From Megamerina dolium (Eukaryota > Arthropoda > Insecta > Diptera > Megamerinidae): DNA of 64,000 bases. The position numbers were made by a program, and so were the translations under genes. Position 1 is the stretch's first letter. Every line of letters begins with the position of its first letter. Under the pieces are notes generated by a model that ran no database searches, was not told the origin of the DNA, and saw only the letters and a list, made by a program, of their open reading frames with translations. Below are positions 50,017 through 62,700 of the stretch, piece by piece. The DNA is taken from contig OY978529.1 of the NCBI GenBank assembly GCA_963854835.1, positions 50,543,026 through 50,607,025 of the forward strand. Reading direction: 5' to 3'.

Positions 50017-53000
50017 TATATTCACAAATATAGGTTCTATACGAAGACAATTTTTTTCCCTTTAAGTGGGTTATTTTGCACTTGTTTCGGTTTCCATTTC
50101 CCATATTTACATGGGCGAGATAAATGTAAATTTGGTCATGTTTGCAACCAATAAGAAATATTCACTAAATATCTTGGATAATTGCAATCTTGCGGAATTG
50201 CAAAAAATGCAAATATTTCCAAGCAGTTGCAAGCAACTCTTACAAAGTTTCTTTGCACCATTATTGGAGAATCGTTTGGTTAAAATTTTATCCTATAACA
50301 GCTGTTTGAAATTAATATTGCATATGCATAACAAATATAAACTATATGTTTTCAGTGTTGCATATTTCCAAGCAACTGTGCAACTTGTTATTGTGCAAGA
50401 CTTTGAAAGTTTGCCTTTATAAAACACGCCCAACTAAGTTGCACTTTTACTTTAAATGTGACACAATATTTTAGTATTTCATTATTTTTTGTTGCTCATT
50501 TAATATACTTGATTTAAATTGCCTAGATAATGTATTGTAGTTCTAGATGAAAATTTTTCACCTGTACGCACTTCCTTCAAATACTCATTCATTTCATATA
50601 GTTAAAATTTCATGAATTTTTATCTTGATCTTTATTGCTTAAATGATAAATTAATTGCCAATAAATCGAGTATTATTAATTGAAAAGAACTTTCCTTAAA
50701 ACCGGTATGCCGGATGCGTATTATATGTATGTAAGAATATATGTAAGAAAATGTTGACTTGTCTTCCATTATACTCACAACAATAGAGTTCATACGTACA
50801 TATTAAAAGTGCTTCATTAATTTTATTATAATGCTTTTGAATTTTATAGCTCATAGAATTCGGTATGCTGGTGATGATGCGTGATAAATCAATTTCATAC
50901 AATTTATTTATCGCACTCCGATCTGCTATCATCTTTACAGGCTAAAGAGCCGGGCTGCGAATCAATCAAGCTGAACGAAAAAGTTTTTTTTTGCAAAACT
51001 CATGAATAACATAGTCAGTCAGTTGGCTGTTGTGGTCGCGCGAATTGCAATTTAAGGCTAACTCTGCTCTCATTATGATGGGTGTTTTTGTTGTTGTTGT
51101 GAATACTAACTGCCTACTTCTTAGGAGCAATTTATACATATTCATGTACATATTTACTATGAGAAGGTGTTGCAAATTATGGCATTTCATGCTTCACATT
51201 CGCTCACATGCTGATACTTAGTGGAGTAGTGACTTGTTTGCATTTCATTCTGAATTCTATGGAAATTGCTGTCGAATGTTTTCATGGGAATTGAAATTGT
51301 ATGGTTAAATGTGGCAGAATAAATGAAATGTTCAACACATTCAACACCAACAAATGTACCTCCATTCATATGAGGCGTCTTAAATGAAGTCATAAAATCA
51401 TTTAACAGATGATAAAATGAATGGTTCGAAATGGTATATACAAGTATTGGATATAATGAACCATGCAAACTATCACATTAAGAAGAATATGTTTATGAGC
51501 GACCATTAACAAATGTTACCAACAACTGCTAAGCAATCAAATTAAGTTGTACCTATTTATAAAGGTAAATACATGCAATAGATGATAATTATAATCATCA
51601 TAATAATGTTGATGCCACATGGAGAGACAGTGCCAGCTTTTTTGAAATAAAAATTATATGAAATAGCAATCAAGAAGAGGAAATATGTCTGTTGACGCGT
51701 GTCTATTGTAAAAGACATCAATAACAACAACAACTGTCTTAGGGAAATATACGTGTAAATGAAAAAAAAAACAAAAAAGAATGATAATGCAAAAAAGAAA
51801 GGAGTCACATCAAGATGGCAACAATAAAAATGATACCTGTCCTAATACGTCATTAATTGCCGTATACAGATGCTGCTGGTCTCATTGTCTGCTCTCTGTT
51901 TGTGCTGGTAGGTAGGTAACTACATTTGTTCATTCTGTTGTTGATTGTGTTCTATTCTTTCAGCTGTTCCTGTGGTATTGTTGTTGTTGTTGTTGTTATT
52001 GTGAATTGCTACTGATACAAACCGCACTCTCAACAAGACACTATCAAAAGCATCTTATTGAGGTAAATAAGAGGGCACTGAAACAGGTGCGTAATTGGAA
52101 GAAGAAATAAGGCGTTGTTTGTTTAGTAAAGCATTATATATATCACAATAATTAAAATTTTGATTAGTTAGTTAGATTTTTAAATGTAATTCTCAAATGT
52201 TTCAAAAATATCCAAAATTGAGGGCAATATTCACAATTCAATTCTTGTTCTCCAGTAGATGCCATACTCTCTTGTAATTCTAATAGTTTAATGTGTGATC
52301 ATTTAGTATTAAAATAAAAGTAGAGATCATATACTCTAATATATTCAACACCGACTAACTCCTAGTACTTTTGCAACCATAAAAAAAATTGGGAAATTTG
52401 TGTTTTAAAATCAAGAATTTCTTAATTTTATGATTCAGAATTTAAAAATTTGAGGATCTTATATTTGAGCATTATCGTATTTTGAACTGATTTTAAGAAT
52501 TTTTTAATTCTTCTAAAATGCACCTCTGTATGAAATGCACCCCTGTATATATGGCCTGCAGTATGCGTGAATGAATGAAGCCAAAGGAATCACCAGCAGC
52601 TAATTTCAGTACATATAAAATGTATTGTACGTTCATTAAATCTGTCCAAATTACCAACATATGTTTATTGAAAAAATGGAAATATCTTTTGGTATAACAA
52701 ATACTTCGTCAGGATTTTTTAAAATTTCTGCTGGAAGTTTTCAGCGAATTGAAAATATGATATTCTGCAAATCACAAAGAATAACTTTTGGACAGCTTTA
52801 ATATACATATCAACAGCACCATCAGTGACAGCAATACATACGAAGTAGTTGAAGAGTGGCAACGATTAATGACCAACAGACATGGGTTGCCTGTCAATGC
52901 GTGCTTGTTGCCTTCATGTTCTGCCATGTACATCAATACATACATACATACATATACCCGTACATATAACTGACTGACAATGAATGCAATGTTAAAAAGC

Positions 53001-54203
53001 AAAAAAAAAAAAAAAAAAATTATTGCATATTATTTCTTACTTTTATATTATCTTGTACATGAAGGAGATTTTTTTTTTCTAATGCATCAAATAGAAATCT
53101 TCATCGTGCTAAATTAAAATATTTCAATATGAGTGAAATGAAGAAATTCCCATGAAAGTGATTTATGTCAAAGTCAACAAGACAGATTTAAATACTTCAT
53201 AATATATAGTACTTGGAATATATATTGAAATATTTTGACTATATTACTATATATTTTGACTATATTACTATATTAGTAAAAAAAAAACCTAAAAAATAGT
53301 ATGAATTTATGCAAGTATAAATAACATCAATGAAGCCGTTCATTGGCATTAGTCACACCTATCAAATAGATATACATTTTCGAATAAATATTTTCATATC
53401 TAACATTTATTTGCTTATAATAACAACTAGGAAAGTTTGATCTATTGACAATTATTTAATCAAATATGTCAATGTGATGATTTAAATTTAAACCCAAATA
53501 ATATCGGAATTCCGTAGAAAATCCCTTCTCTGTCAAACCTTTTTTCCTTCAATTTGCAATATCTTTGCTATTTATGTTTTATTTTGTTTATTTATTTCTA
53601 TCCTTTTGTTTAATTTGATTCAAATTTTATTCTCAATAATCATATGATTACAAAGGATAATATGTATGTGCATATATAAATCATAGGATGAGGGGATTAA
53701 GGTCATATGATATTTACAAATAAATCTATACCAATAGCTTGTATTTTATCACACAAATAAACATTTTGTGTGTGTGCAGGTAAAATAGAAAATACATCAA
53801 TTTAATACTTAAAATGATATAAAATTCAATAAATTCAATCATAGGATTTTTATAATATTGAATTTAATTGCAATAAATACATGAAATATCTATATAGAAG
53901 GTATTTCAAAATTAAAATGAAAATCCTCTATTGACAGACACAATTCAGATGAAAATTTATTAGCATTTATACACAATTGGATCATTTTAAAAGTACAAAA
54001 ATTAACAAATTACATAAAATAGTAAACTATAATCAATTTTAATTGCCCGTATTTTAACAAAAATGTTTTAATATTGATAAAAATTAATGCTCTGCTATAT
54101 TTTTGTATAGATGACAATATTTATTTATTAAAATATTGTTAGATCCTTGGTTTTTTGGATAAGTAAATGAAATGCAATTAAAATTCTATTGGCAATTTGG
54201 CTT
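50017..54203. other. Long non-coding stretch
   Basis: No supported gene. A 118-codon ORF at 50066-50422 coincides with a patch dense in TTGCA/TGCAA words. There is a GTTGTT run near 51980-52000. A perfect 21 bp tandem duplication (TATTTTGACTATATTACTATA) lies at 53231-53272. A GC-richer patch at 52805-52925 is open in both strands but unrecognised. Confidence 0.45.
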
Positions 54204-54620
54204 CAACATGATATTAGGTTAGGTTAGGTTATGTGGCTGCCCTCTCTCTGAGAGGACACACTTAGGCCAGAAAGGCCCATTTTGATACCACCGAGCTTCT
54301 CTTCCAATGCTGTTGTGCGTGGTAAATTTGGATAGCAATTAAAGGGACCTATTTATATTAGCCAGTTCTGAATGGCAGAACCCTTGTGAGATCACTTTAA
54401 CTTAGTTTCGTCACAGAGCTCTTATAAGAAGCATTTTTGGCAAAGTGTTACTGCCGGAAAAATTGCCAATTCTTGCCGGCAGGTGGATACTGTTCGAAAG
54501 AAAAATCTTTTCGATAGTAAATGTTGTTATGCTTCAGTCGGAGATTGAAACCACAACCTACAGATCTCGAAGGCCAACGCACTAAACACTGAGCTACGGC
54601 ACCCACACAACATGATATTA
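54204..54620 (-). mobile_element. Complete tRNA-derived SINE with 13 bp target-site duplication
   Basis: CAACATGATATTA flanks it at 54204-54216 and 54608-54620. The insert (about 391 bp, 54217-54607) reads on the minus strand: head with GCCGTAGCTCAGTG (A box) and TTTCAATCTCCGA (B-box position), then the body. Its 3' end holds AGAGAAGCTCGGTGG, the hairpin GGGCC-TTTCT-GGCCT, a second hairpin CCTCTC-TCT-GAGAGG and a (CCTAA)n tail. This is the best full-length reference for the family. Confidence 0.93.
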
Positions 54621-56026
54621 AGAACGTCAAAAATCAAATTCGAAAAGATAAAAGTTTGCAAATATAACAATTTCATATTTGAGATTAAAGACGCAAAGCT
54701 TACTCACATGCAAAATTTCATTAAAATACAATAACTCCTTTGAGTTTTGGTCCACGAGTTGTATGGGCTTGATGCACTGTGAATTACACTACAAAATGAG
54801 AAGGAATTTTACAACTAAAAATGCAATTAAAAATAAACTTTTAAAGTGTGTTTTTAAATTAGATACGTACATGTTTCATTGCTTATTATTTGGAATATCA
54901 TATTTTGTATTGCGTTGTTGTATTGTAAGTTCTTTTAGTAAGCACTTGTACGAACCCCGAAGATATGTGTAAAATTCTATGTATGCATGTATGCATAATT
55001 AAAATTGCAAGCTAAGGGTCTACTGATCGTAAATATGGCACTAGCCTGTATGTCATCTAACTCTAACCCAGACCCACTACTTCGAATTGATTTCTTCTTT
55101 ACTATGTAGAGTGCAGTGATATTTTCATTAAGAACCAATTTCAAATATATTTTTCTGTAGTTCATAAATCACAAAAGAATCCCAATATATATCCATAAGA
55201 TGAACAATTTGTATAGTTTTATTTATCTCATCATAGTACTTATCTCTCATCAACAGGAGATCAACACTTGAAATAGATGTGTGTGTTTTTTATTCTTCTT
55301 ACTTCATCATTTGACATCAGATTAAAATAAATTGGATTAATTTAGAAGATTTATTAATGAGATGTCAGCAAACAAGTAATATTGGGCATTTTATCCATAG
55401 AATAATAATTTTTTTGTTGAAATCATTAGAGAAGGTAAAACAGTTGCCTATTTTAATGATAATAGTTGTACGTATTGTATATACACTACTATTACTAGAA
55501 TGCATAAAAAAAATTTATATATGGTGCATAAACTGATTATGTATTTTTACACATTATCTGTGTAGAATTATATTGACCATATTGTTGAGTTTTAAATAAT
55601 AATTTAGATAAATAGATGTACACATTTTCAACGATTAACATGTTGTAGAAGTAATGTTGCTCGAAAATGAAGAAAATGCTAAAACGCATGAATTTCCACT
55701 GGAACGATAATAATTAAGTTCATCCTTTCATCAGCTGGGTTGAATATACTCTTACTATGTTATACCATAGATAATTAATATTTTAAATAATTTAATTTCT
55801 CTGATTATGATACACCAAATTTTGGCTGTTTCATTAACCAAAGACACAAAAAATCAAAGTCAAATATAAATAAATTGATCTAAAAAACAAATGCCAAATA
55901 ATTTTAAATCAAATGATGAAGAAATGAAAGACATTTAAAATTTTATACAAATTGAAAATTTTCATAAAGAAGAAGAGTAAATAAAGACAAAAGCAATTTG
56001 TCTCGTGTGTATAGTGTGTATGTATA
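54621..56026. other. Non-coding stretch
   Basis: AT-rich; no gene or known repeat seen. Confidence 0.5.
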
Positions 56027-57127
56027 CTACATAGGTTGAAAAGTCCTGAGATTTTTAATGAAAACAAGCATTCTTTAATCTCTGTAGAACGAAACATGCA
56101 AGCCTTCGAAATACGTCTCAGTTTCCACTATGGCATCCTTATTCGATTTGAATCTGAGGCCCTGGAGCCATCGCTTGAGGTTTGGTAACAGATAATAGTC
56201 GCTGGGAGCTAAGTCTGAAGAATACGGTGGGTGAGCAAACAATTCGAATCAGATTGGTCCAATTTTTCCTTGGCTTTCAAAGACGTGTGTGCCGATGCAT
56301 TATCATGATGGTAGAGAAATTTTTTCTTCGCCATATTAAACTTTGTTTAATTTATTTCGTCGTTCAGTTTGTCCAATGAGGTTTCATAATACTCCTCTGG
56401 GATTGTTCTTCCCTTTTGCAGATAACCAATGAAGATTATGCCATATGCATCACAGAAAATGGAGGCCACTGGTCCTTTGGTTGTTTCGGTCGGCTTTTGT
56501 GGCTTTCCCAGTCACTATGGTGATTGTCTATTGGAGTCAGGCATTTGGTAATGGACTCACGTTGAAGCCATCGTCCCAAAATGTTAAAAAAAGTCTGCTC
56601 GATGCAACACTACAACAACGTTAAACTAATGTTTTTGGCAGAGAATCACCAAACATGGCACCCATCACGCCGATAGCTTTTCCATCTCTGAAACATCGTG
56701 CAAATTGTAACCCACCAGTTTGTTTCAAATACTCATGACCTAAGCTAACTCGCGAAGCTTCACTTTTCGATCAGTCAAAACGATTCGATGTACATGCTAG
56801 ACATTTTCATTCGTAGCCTTTCAGGGCCTTCCAGAGCGAGGTGCATATTCGGTGCTTGTTCGACCCATTTTAAATTCATTAAACCACCAATAAACTGTTG
56901 CTATCGAACAAACAGATGTGGAATAATATTCCTGTAACCATTTTAATGATTATTCGGAAGTTGTACCCATAAAAAAAAATTGCTTGATTAAGATGCGATA
57001 CCGCTATTTTCCATTATTTCTAATCAATAATGAAATGTAGTGACATATGAGCCTCTCGCAATGAGTAATGAGCACTTTCTAGTGGCGCAACCGATTAAAA
57101 AATCTTGTGACTTTTCAGCTCATGTAG
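56027..57127 (-). mobile_element. mariner element, pseudogenised, 1.1 kb
   Basis: Inverted ends CTACATAGGTTGAAAAGTC (56027) and, inverted, CTACATGAGCTGAAAAGTCA (57127) are flanked by TA on both sides (56025-56026 and 57128-57129). On the minus strand the transposase is recognisable through many stops: EYYSTSVCSIATVYWWFNEF, APRSGRP, VLTDRKVKLRELA, a decayed central part, LYHHDNASAHTSLKAK near 56310 (second catalytic Asp) and FAHPPYSSDLAPSDYYL near 56230 (third catalytic Asp). LKRWLQGLRFKSNKDAIVET follows. The first catalytic region is not readable. It is a fourth separate mariner lineage. Confidence 0.88.
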
Positions 57128-57205
57128 TATGTGTGGTTTGTTTTTGAATGAATGCAACCACAAATTGCGCCACTCATCAGAATAACACTTTAAAGCTACT
57201 ATACT

Positions 57206-57251
57206 ACATATATCTAATGTATGTATTTGTATACATACATTAGATATATGT
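57206..57251. repeat. Perfect 21 bp inverted repeat with 4 nt loop
   Basis: The left arm ACATATATCTAATGTATGTA plus T (57206-57226) pairs perfectly with 57231-57251 around the loop TTGT. It starts 77 bp beyond the end of the mariner at 57127. Confidence 0.95.
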
Positions 57252-57920
57252 ATACTATACATGCATAGTAAATTAAAGCAATGCATCTAAGATAGTCTCA
57301 CTCACTCACTCACTGACTCATTTATTGATTTACTCTAAGCATACTTGCATACAAATAATACAACTTAACAGCCCCCTATTCATATATCAAATAGATAAAT
57401 GACACTAGCAGACTGCACTGCTTATATTCTACTCGTAGTCTCATACTATGTAAATCTACTTCAAGTGGTGAATCGATATCGAAGACAATGTAAATATATG
57501 CATAGTGCGTGAGAATGAGTGAGTGAGTGATTGATTTTTAAGTGCATATTATTGTAGGTATTTTATATACATACATATACTATACATACGTATAGTAGAA
57601 GTCGTCAAAAATGAATGTGGCTTACTTAGTAGGATAGTTCGGTTCGATTTGGATATATATGAAATTGGGTCAATTTATTTTAAATGGCTTTCAATAGCTA
57701 AAATATCTTAATATAAATAGATCTAATATATATAACATATAATTTGTATTTTTGGTAAATTTGGCTTTTCTATTTTCGAGGAGACGAAATCGAGAAATTA
57801 ATTATATCCGCGTATGTGGTTGAGTTTGATGTAGCAAAATAATAATACTGTTGATAGGGAGATGATGACGGTGATAATGATAATGATCTGATTCTTAATG
57901 TATACATTTCATTTACGATA

Positions 57921-57945
57921 CATCATCATCATCATCATCATCATC
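57921..57945. repeat. (CAT)n microsatellite
   Basis: Eight CAT units. Confidence 0.95.
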
Positions 57946-59315
57946 GTACTACATTTATAACAATCAAAAAAATGTATTTTCACACCGATGAACTTTAAAT
58001 TAAAAATTAGTGGTATTGTAAAATCTCCATTAGTCGATGACATGAACATACTATTGACTTAACAGCTTAGTCTTCATGTACTGGCATCCTAATAAACAAG
58101 AAGGAAAAAAAAGAAAAATTAAATTGCGAATGTTAATCAACAATTTCGCAATAAAAATAACAAACTAAATAAAAGTTAAAGCTGAACAAAAAATGTAAAA
58201 GAAACTAAACCAATAAAATTTGACGTGCTTTTGCTTGTAGCAATGTGACTTTTATTATATGTATATACTGTGATATGCTCAATGTTTAGTCAAAACACGA
58301 ACTTACCTTGAATTGTGTCAGGAATTCATTTAAAAATCTAGAGAGAGAGAGAGAGTGAGTGATAATAAATGAGACAAATATGAGGAACATTTGATGCGAC
58401 AAAACTTAATTCGTTTGAGTTGTGCTAATAAAAAAAACAAATAAAATTTTTTATATATTATGGAAGATGTGTCTCTTCCTGTACGTAATAAATGTGTAAT
58501 TTTTGGCACACCACTACATATAATAAAGTGGACATTTTTTACTTTAGTACTTAGTAAATTACTTAGCACGTTTTTAGTAATTACGAATAGTATAATCGAC
58601 CCCATACATGTAGCATATGATTGCCTAAAATATGGCTAAAATTACTACTAAAAGCAAGCCGAAAAAAATAAAATGCAAAAAATCGTCGATTTAGAGATGG
58701 CGGGCCCATTGAGATATGGTAATATTGATATTGCAGGATCAATATCGGGTATTTCCGAACATTTTGACGACTTTAAATATTTTTTAGTATTGAGTAGATA
58801 TTGTAAGGTAAAAGAAAGAATGCTTGAAAAATGTTCAACATGGTGAGGGAATATCCGAAGGATCTTATTGTTGGAACACGCAATAGTTGATTTGAAATCT
58901 GGAGACCAAATTTTGGTACTACATATTTTTATAGGCTTAGGTTTATGCAACAATATCATAGATGTGTTAATAGCTGGCGATCCTATAGAGGCAGTTAGGT
59001 TGTAGCTTCTTCGAAACTACTGAGTGATAGGGTCTTAGCTCTCAATGAACTGGAAATACTAATGTACTTTTTGAAACTCTGGAATGATCAGAATGTGAGT
59101 GTGCTAACAATTTGCTATTTATCAAATAAACTGTTTCGGCACAAAGATCTAACTATTAAGTCTCAGTGTTTCAAACCCCGATAATAATATGAGTAATAAA
59201 TAAACTGTATTGAATAAATAGAGGCAAAAATATTATCTGGTAGATCCACAAATATCCGCTGTAAATTATTCAAATGTGGCAATGTGAACCCACGATATTT
59301 TACAGTGTATCTATG

Positions 59316-59785
59316 TGACCTATTTATATTAACCAATTCTGAACGATTGTGGGTGCCGTGGCTCAGTGGTTAGTGTGTTGGCTGATCTGTAGGTCGTGGT
59401 TTAATCCCCGGCTCATGCATAACAAATTTAATATCGAAAAGATATTTCTTTCGAACGGTACCCACCTGTCGGCAAGCAATTGGCAATTCTTCCGACAGTA
59501 ACAACTTGCCATGAAAAAGCTTCTAAAAGAACTCTGTGACAAAGCTCAGAAAAAGTGATGTCGCAAGGGTTCTGTCGTTCGGAACCAGCTAAAATAAGTA
59601 GGTCCCTTCTAATACTGTCCAAAATTGAAGAGAAGCTTGGCCAATGAGCCCTTCGGGGCTTTAAGTGCCTCATATTTATTTTATTTTAAGTCCGAACGAT
59701 AAAAATCTTTTGAAGTCATTTTTTTCTAAGCCTTGTTACAGAGCTCTTTTAATAGCATTTTTTATTGTAACTGTTCGTAAATGTT
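59316..59785 (-). mobile_element. Older SINE copy interrupted by a younger SINE
   Basis: The left part (59316-59347, GACCTATTTATATTAACCAA and onwards) and right part (59691-59785, GAACGATAAAAATC to TTGTTACAGAGCTCTTTTAA) join into one minus-strand SINE body if 59348-59690 is removed. The point of insertion is the GAACG segment that other copies carry once. Confidence 0.75.
59348..59690 (+). mobile_element. Plus-strand SINE, second subfamily, nested
   Basis: Head GGGTGCCGTGGCTCAGTGG (A box about 59359-59369), B box GGTTTAATCCC at 59398-59408, then the body. The 3' end carries the hairpin AGCCC-TTCG-GGGCT at 59647-59660 and an ATTTTATTTT-type tail instead of (CCTAA)n. Flanks TCTGAACGAT (59338-59347) and TCCGAACGAT (59691-59700) are a 10 bp target duplication with one mismatch. 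The head most resembles tRNA-Arg(TCT) in copies that retain the CTTCTGA loop; this copy has lost that loop. Confidence 0.88.
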
Positions 59786-62700
59786 GGTAAACATTTCAAA
59801 GTCCTCTAATTAATATTTTGAAATAAGAGCTTATTTAAATTGTATTGCTTTCCACTAGCGCATTCTTCTATTGTTCAAATAGAAATGTTGCCACAACAAT
59901 AAAAAATAAATAAATAAATTCAATTGAAGACAATTGATATTGTTTACGTTTGATATTGTCCTATTTGTGAGTATATAGTATATATACCATCATAGAATAT
60001 TCTTTCAACCTGAAGCAAATTATTATATAACAATTACATGGGTCAAGTTTCTGCAATATCAACACTTATGTATGATATGTACTCGTATGTAGGGTCAAAG
60101 TTCGATACAAGTAACTTCAAATCAAAATAACGACTTACATATAAATTTTCTTGTTGGCATTTCATTCTCATCATTTGATCATTTTTGATTTACTTAACGT
60201 ACGTATACGAGTACATCTATGTGAGTAGTCCTAGTAACATAAAAAGGACTGTCATCATCTACTTTAAGTTTTCTTCATCCATCAAGGGTTCAACTAACCG
60301 TAACTTAAGTATATGGGTATTTGTTTCTATTTATAAGACTTCCTAAATGCTTATGTAGGTACCTATATTTTTATTGTAGACCATAGAAAATGGTCAACAG
60401 ACATTATTGTATTTGTTTACCTTACACAGTTTGTATGTATGTACATGTTTGAGGATATAAATAAAAAGATATACCATTCGTATAATACATATTTAGGTAT
60501 AATAGTACTTGTGAAAATGTATATATTGGATGTTGCAAAAAAATGAGCAATTATTTATAAGAAAATTTATTATCAACTGTCAAGACGCATTATGCCATTT
60601 TTTTTTTGCTTACAATTTACTTTCATTGTCGAACGTTGATGATAGCATTAGCCAATTAGTTGTTGTTTTACAATTGTTATTCTACAAACAAGATTTCAAG
60701 CGTAGGCTAAGTGAATTGGGGAAATATATAATAGTCAGTATTTAGTCTTATAGCCCCCATTAGATATGTAATTTTCCATTACTCCCTATGCTGCCTGTTC
60801 TACATTCTCTGTCCTATGCTACTTGATTTGTTTTGTTCTGGATGTTGATCTATAATTTTATCTATGTCTATAAGTTTATGTCACTGTCATGTTTATTATT
60901 GTTTTCTTTGGTTTGACCTTTGGCTTGCCTTATGGCTACTTGATTATAAACCATTTGAGAATTATACGCATGCATAATACTTATGCAGTGAATGAAATAG
61001 TATGGAATTATGTAAACACTGTATTCTTTTTTTATGCATTTTATTGTTGATTATTATTATTGTAATAATGATTCTCAATATAGAATTCTTTAAAACTTTA
61101 CACACCAATTGAAACAATTCATTATTTTATAACAAATAAAATATCATCCATAGGTGCTCTTTCTAAAAGTTTTAACAACAAAAGAGCAACTACTACAGCT
61201 TGCCATTATATTCAGCACTTTCCCAATTGAATTAAACAACAATAATTGTAACTACTATATAAAGTATCACATCTACATCCGTTCAATCAAATAGCAGCAT
61301 TCATTAAACAGAAGCGTTAAATGACACCTGCATAAAATCAATTTTAATTAAAGTACCTAGATATAGCGCAATCAAAAAATGACGACAGAAATTAAAGAAA
61401 AAAAAAAAAAAAAACTCCAATAATAACAACTTTCGTAACAACAAACAACAAATTACTATTTGACATGGCATGATGATGCTAATCAAAAGCCTAAAAACAC
61501 ATACATGAGTGATATACATATCGTATATACATTGCATACCATTTGAACACACTAAGCTCAACAGAATAAATTACTGTGGCTTTTATGTGGGTGAGGAGAG
61601 TGGATACGTATGCATTGTACATATGGACTATTTATACAGAGTCCAAGGAATTGATATACCCGCTTGGAAATATACTCGTACATCCAAAATCCGTTGGTTC
61701 TCACTCTTTCTGTCACGTTTGATCTCTGTACTCATGGGAATGGAATTTAAGTGCAATAGTGGCTGGTATTGTTGATAATATTTAATAAAAATAATAAATT
61801 CATATAAAATTGAGATTTTGTTTAATTTTGGTTCAATGTTATTAATAACATGGTTACTTACTACATAGATTAGGTATACATACAATACACATTCACATTC
61901 GATTTTCAACTAGGTGTTTACTAAATAGCTACTTGTACAATTAAGTATATATACAATTATTTTTCCATACATACAACAATACATTCATACATCCAACATT
62001 CATACATACGTACATGGTGCATATTTGGCAAAACGTTTTCTGACCACCTATGGTGAGCCTAATGGTATGAAACAATGCTACCGCCACTTATTTAACGTAG
62101 AAATGTTATGTGTTGGTACTTCATGCTTAAACGATTTGACGCTTTATTACTTGGGCGTGTGCTGTTTTACACACGTAATTCAGTGCAATATTAAAGGGTG
62201 CAATAATGGCAGCAAAATTGATATTTGAATTAAAAAAAAAAAAATGCATAAAATTTAGATTCAACAAATTCAACATTTATTCATATGTACTTATTGTCAC
62301 AGCATGAGAAATTTATCATTTTGCTCATTATCAATCCACATATAGTATAAAATAATCAGGAAGTATTCTATCCATTGAACAAGAATGTGATTTTAATATG
62401 AGCAGCCTACTACTTTGTGAGGTTTCCCAGAAAAAAAAGTTAACTAAAAAAACGATGGAGATGGTGTGTGGGTAAATGGCGCCGTCTTGAGACCAGAGCT
62501 AAACAAAGCTAAACAAGTAATTTCAGAAAAATCGACAAATTATCCCATAGCTGCTTAGCTAGACCCACATTTATATTTTCCTCTCAAAAATGATTCTGAA
62601 ATATACATAACTATGCCCTAGCTCTACACTTTGAGTAAAATGCTATATATGAGCGTCCTGTATTAATTTTTTGACTTAAACATTTCCGCTAATTTACTTA

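Larger units (their letters stand above)
57128..59315. other. Non-coding stretch with a long palindrome
   Basis: It contains the perfect hairpin at 57206-57251, a (CAT)n run at 57921-57945, CTCACTCACTCACT near 57297-57318 and a (GA)n run near 58340-58352. A minus-strand 103-codon ORF at 58648-58959 is unrecognised. Confidence 0.5.

Noticed and set aside
50066..50422. 118-codon ORF as a gene
   Set aside because: No recognisable domain, no conserved motif, and the patch is explained by repeated TTGCA words.
59348..59415. Functional tRNA gene
   Set aside because: A and B boxes are present, but the segment cannot fold into a proper acceptor stem and continues into a repeated SINE body.
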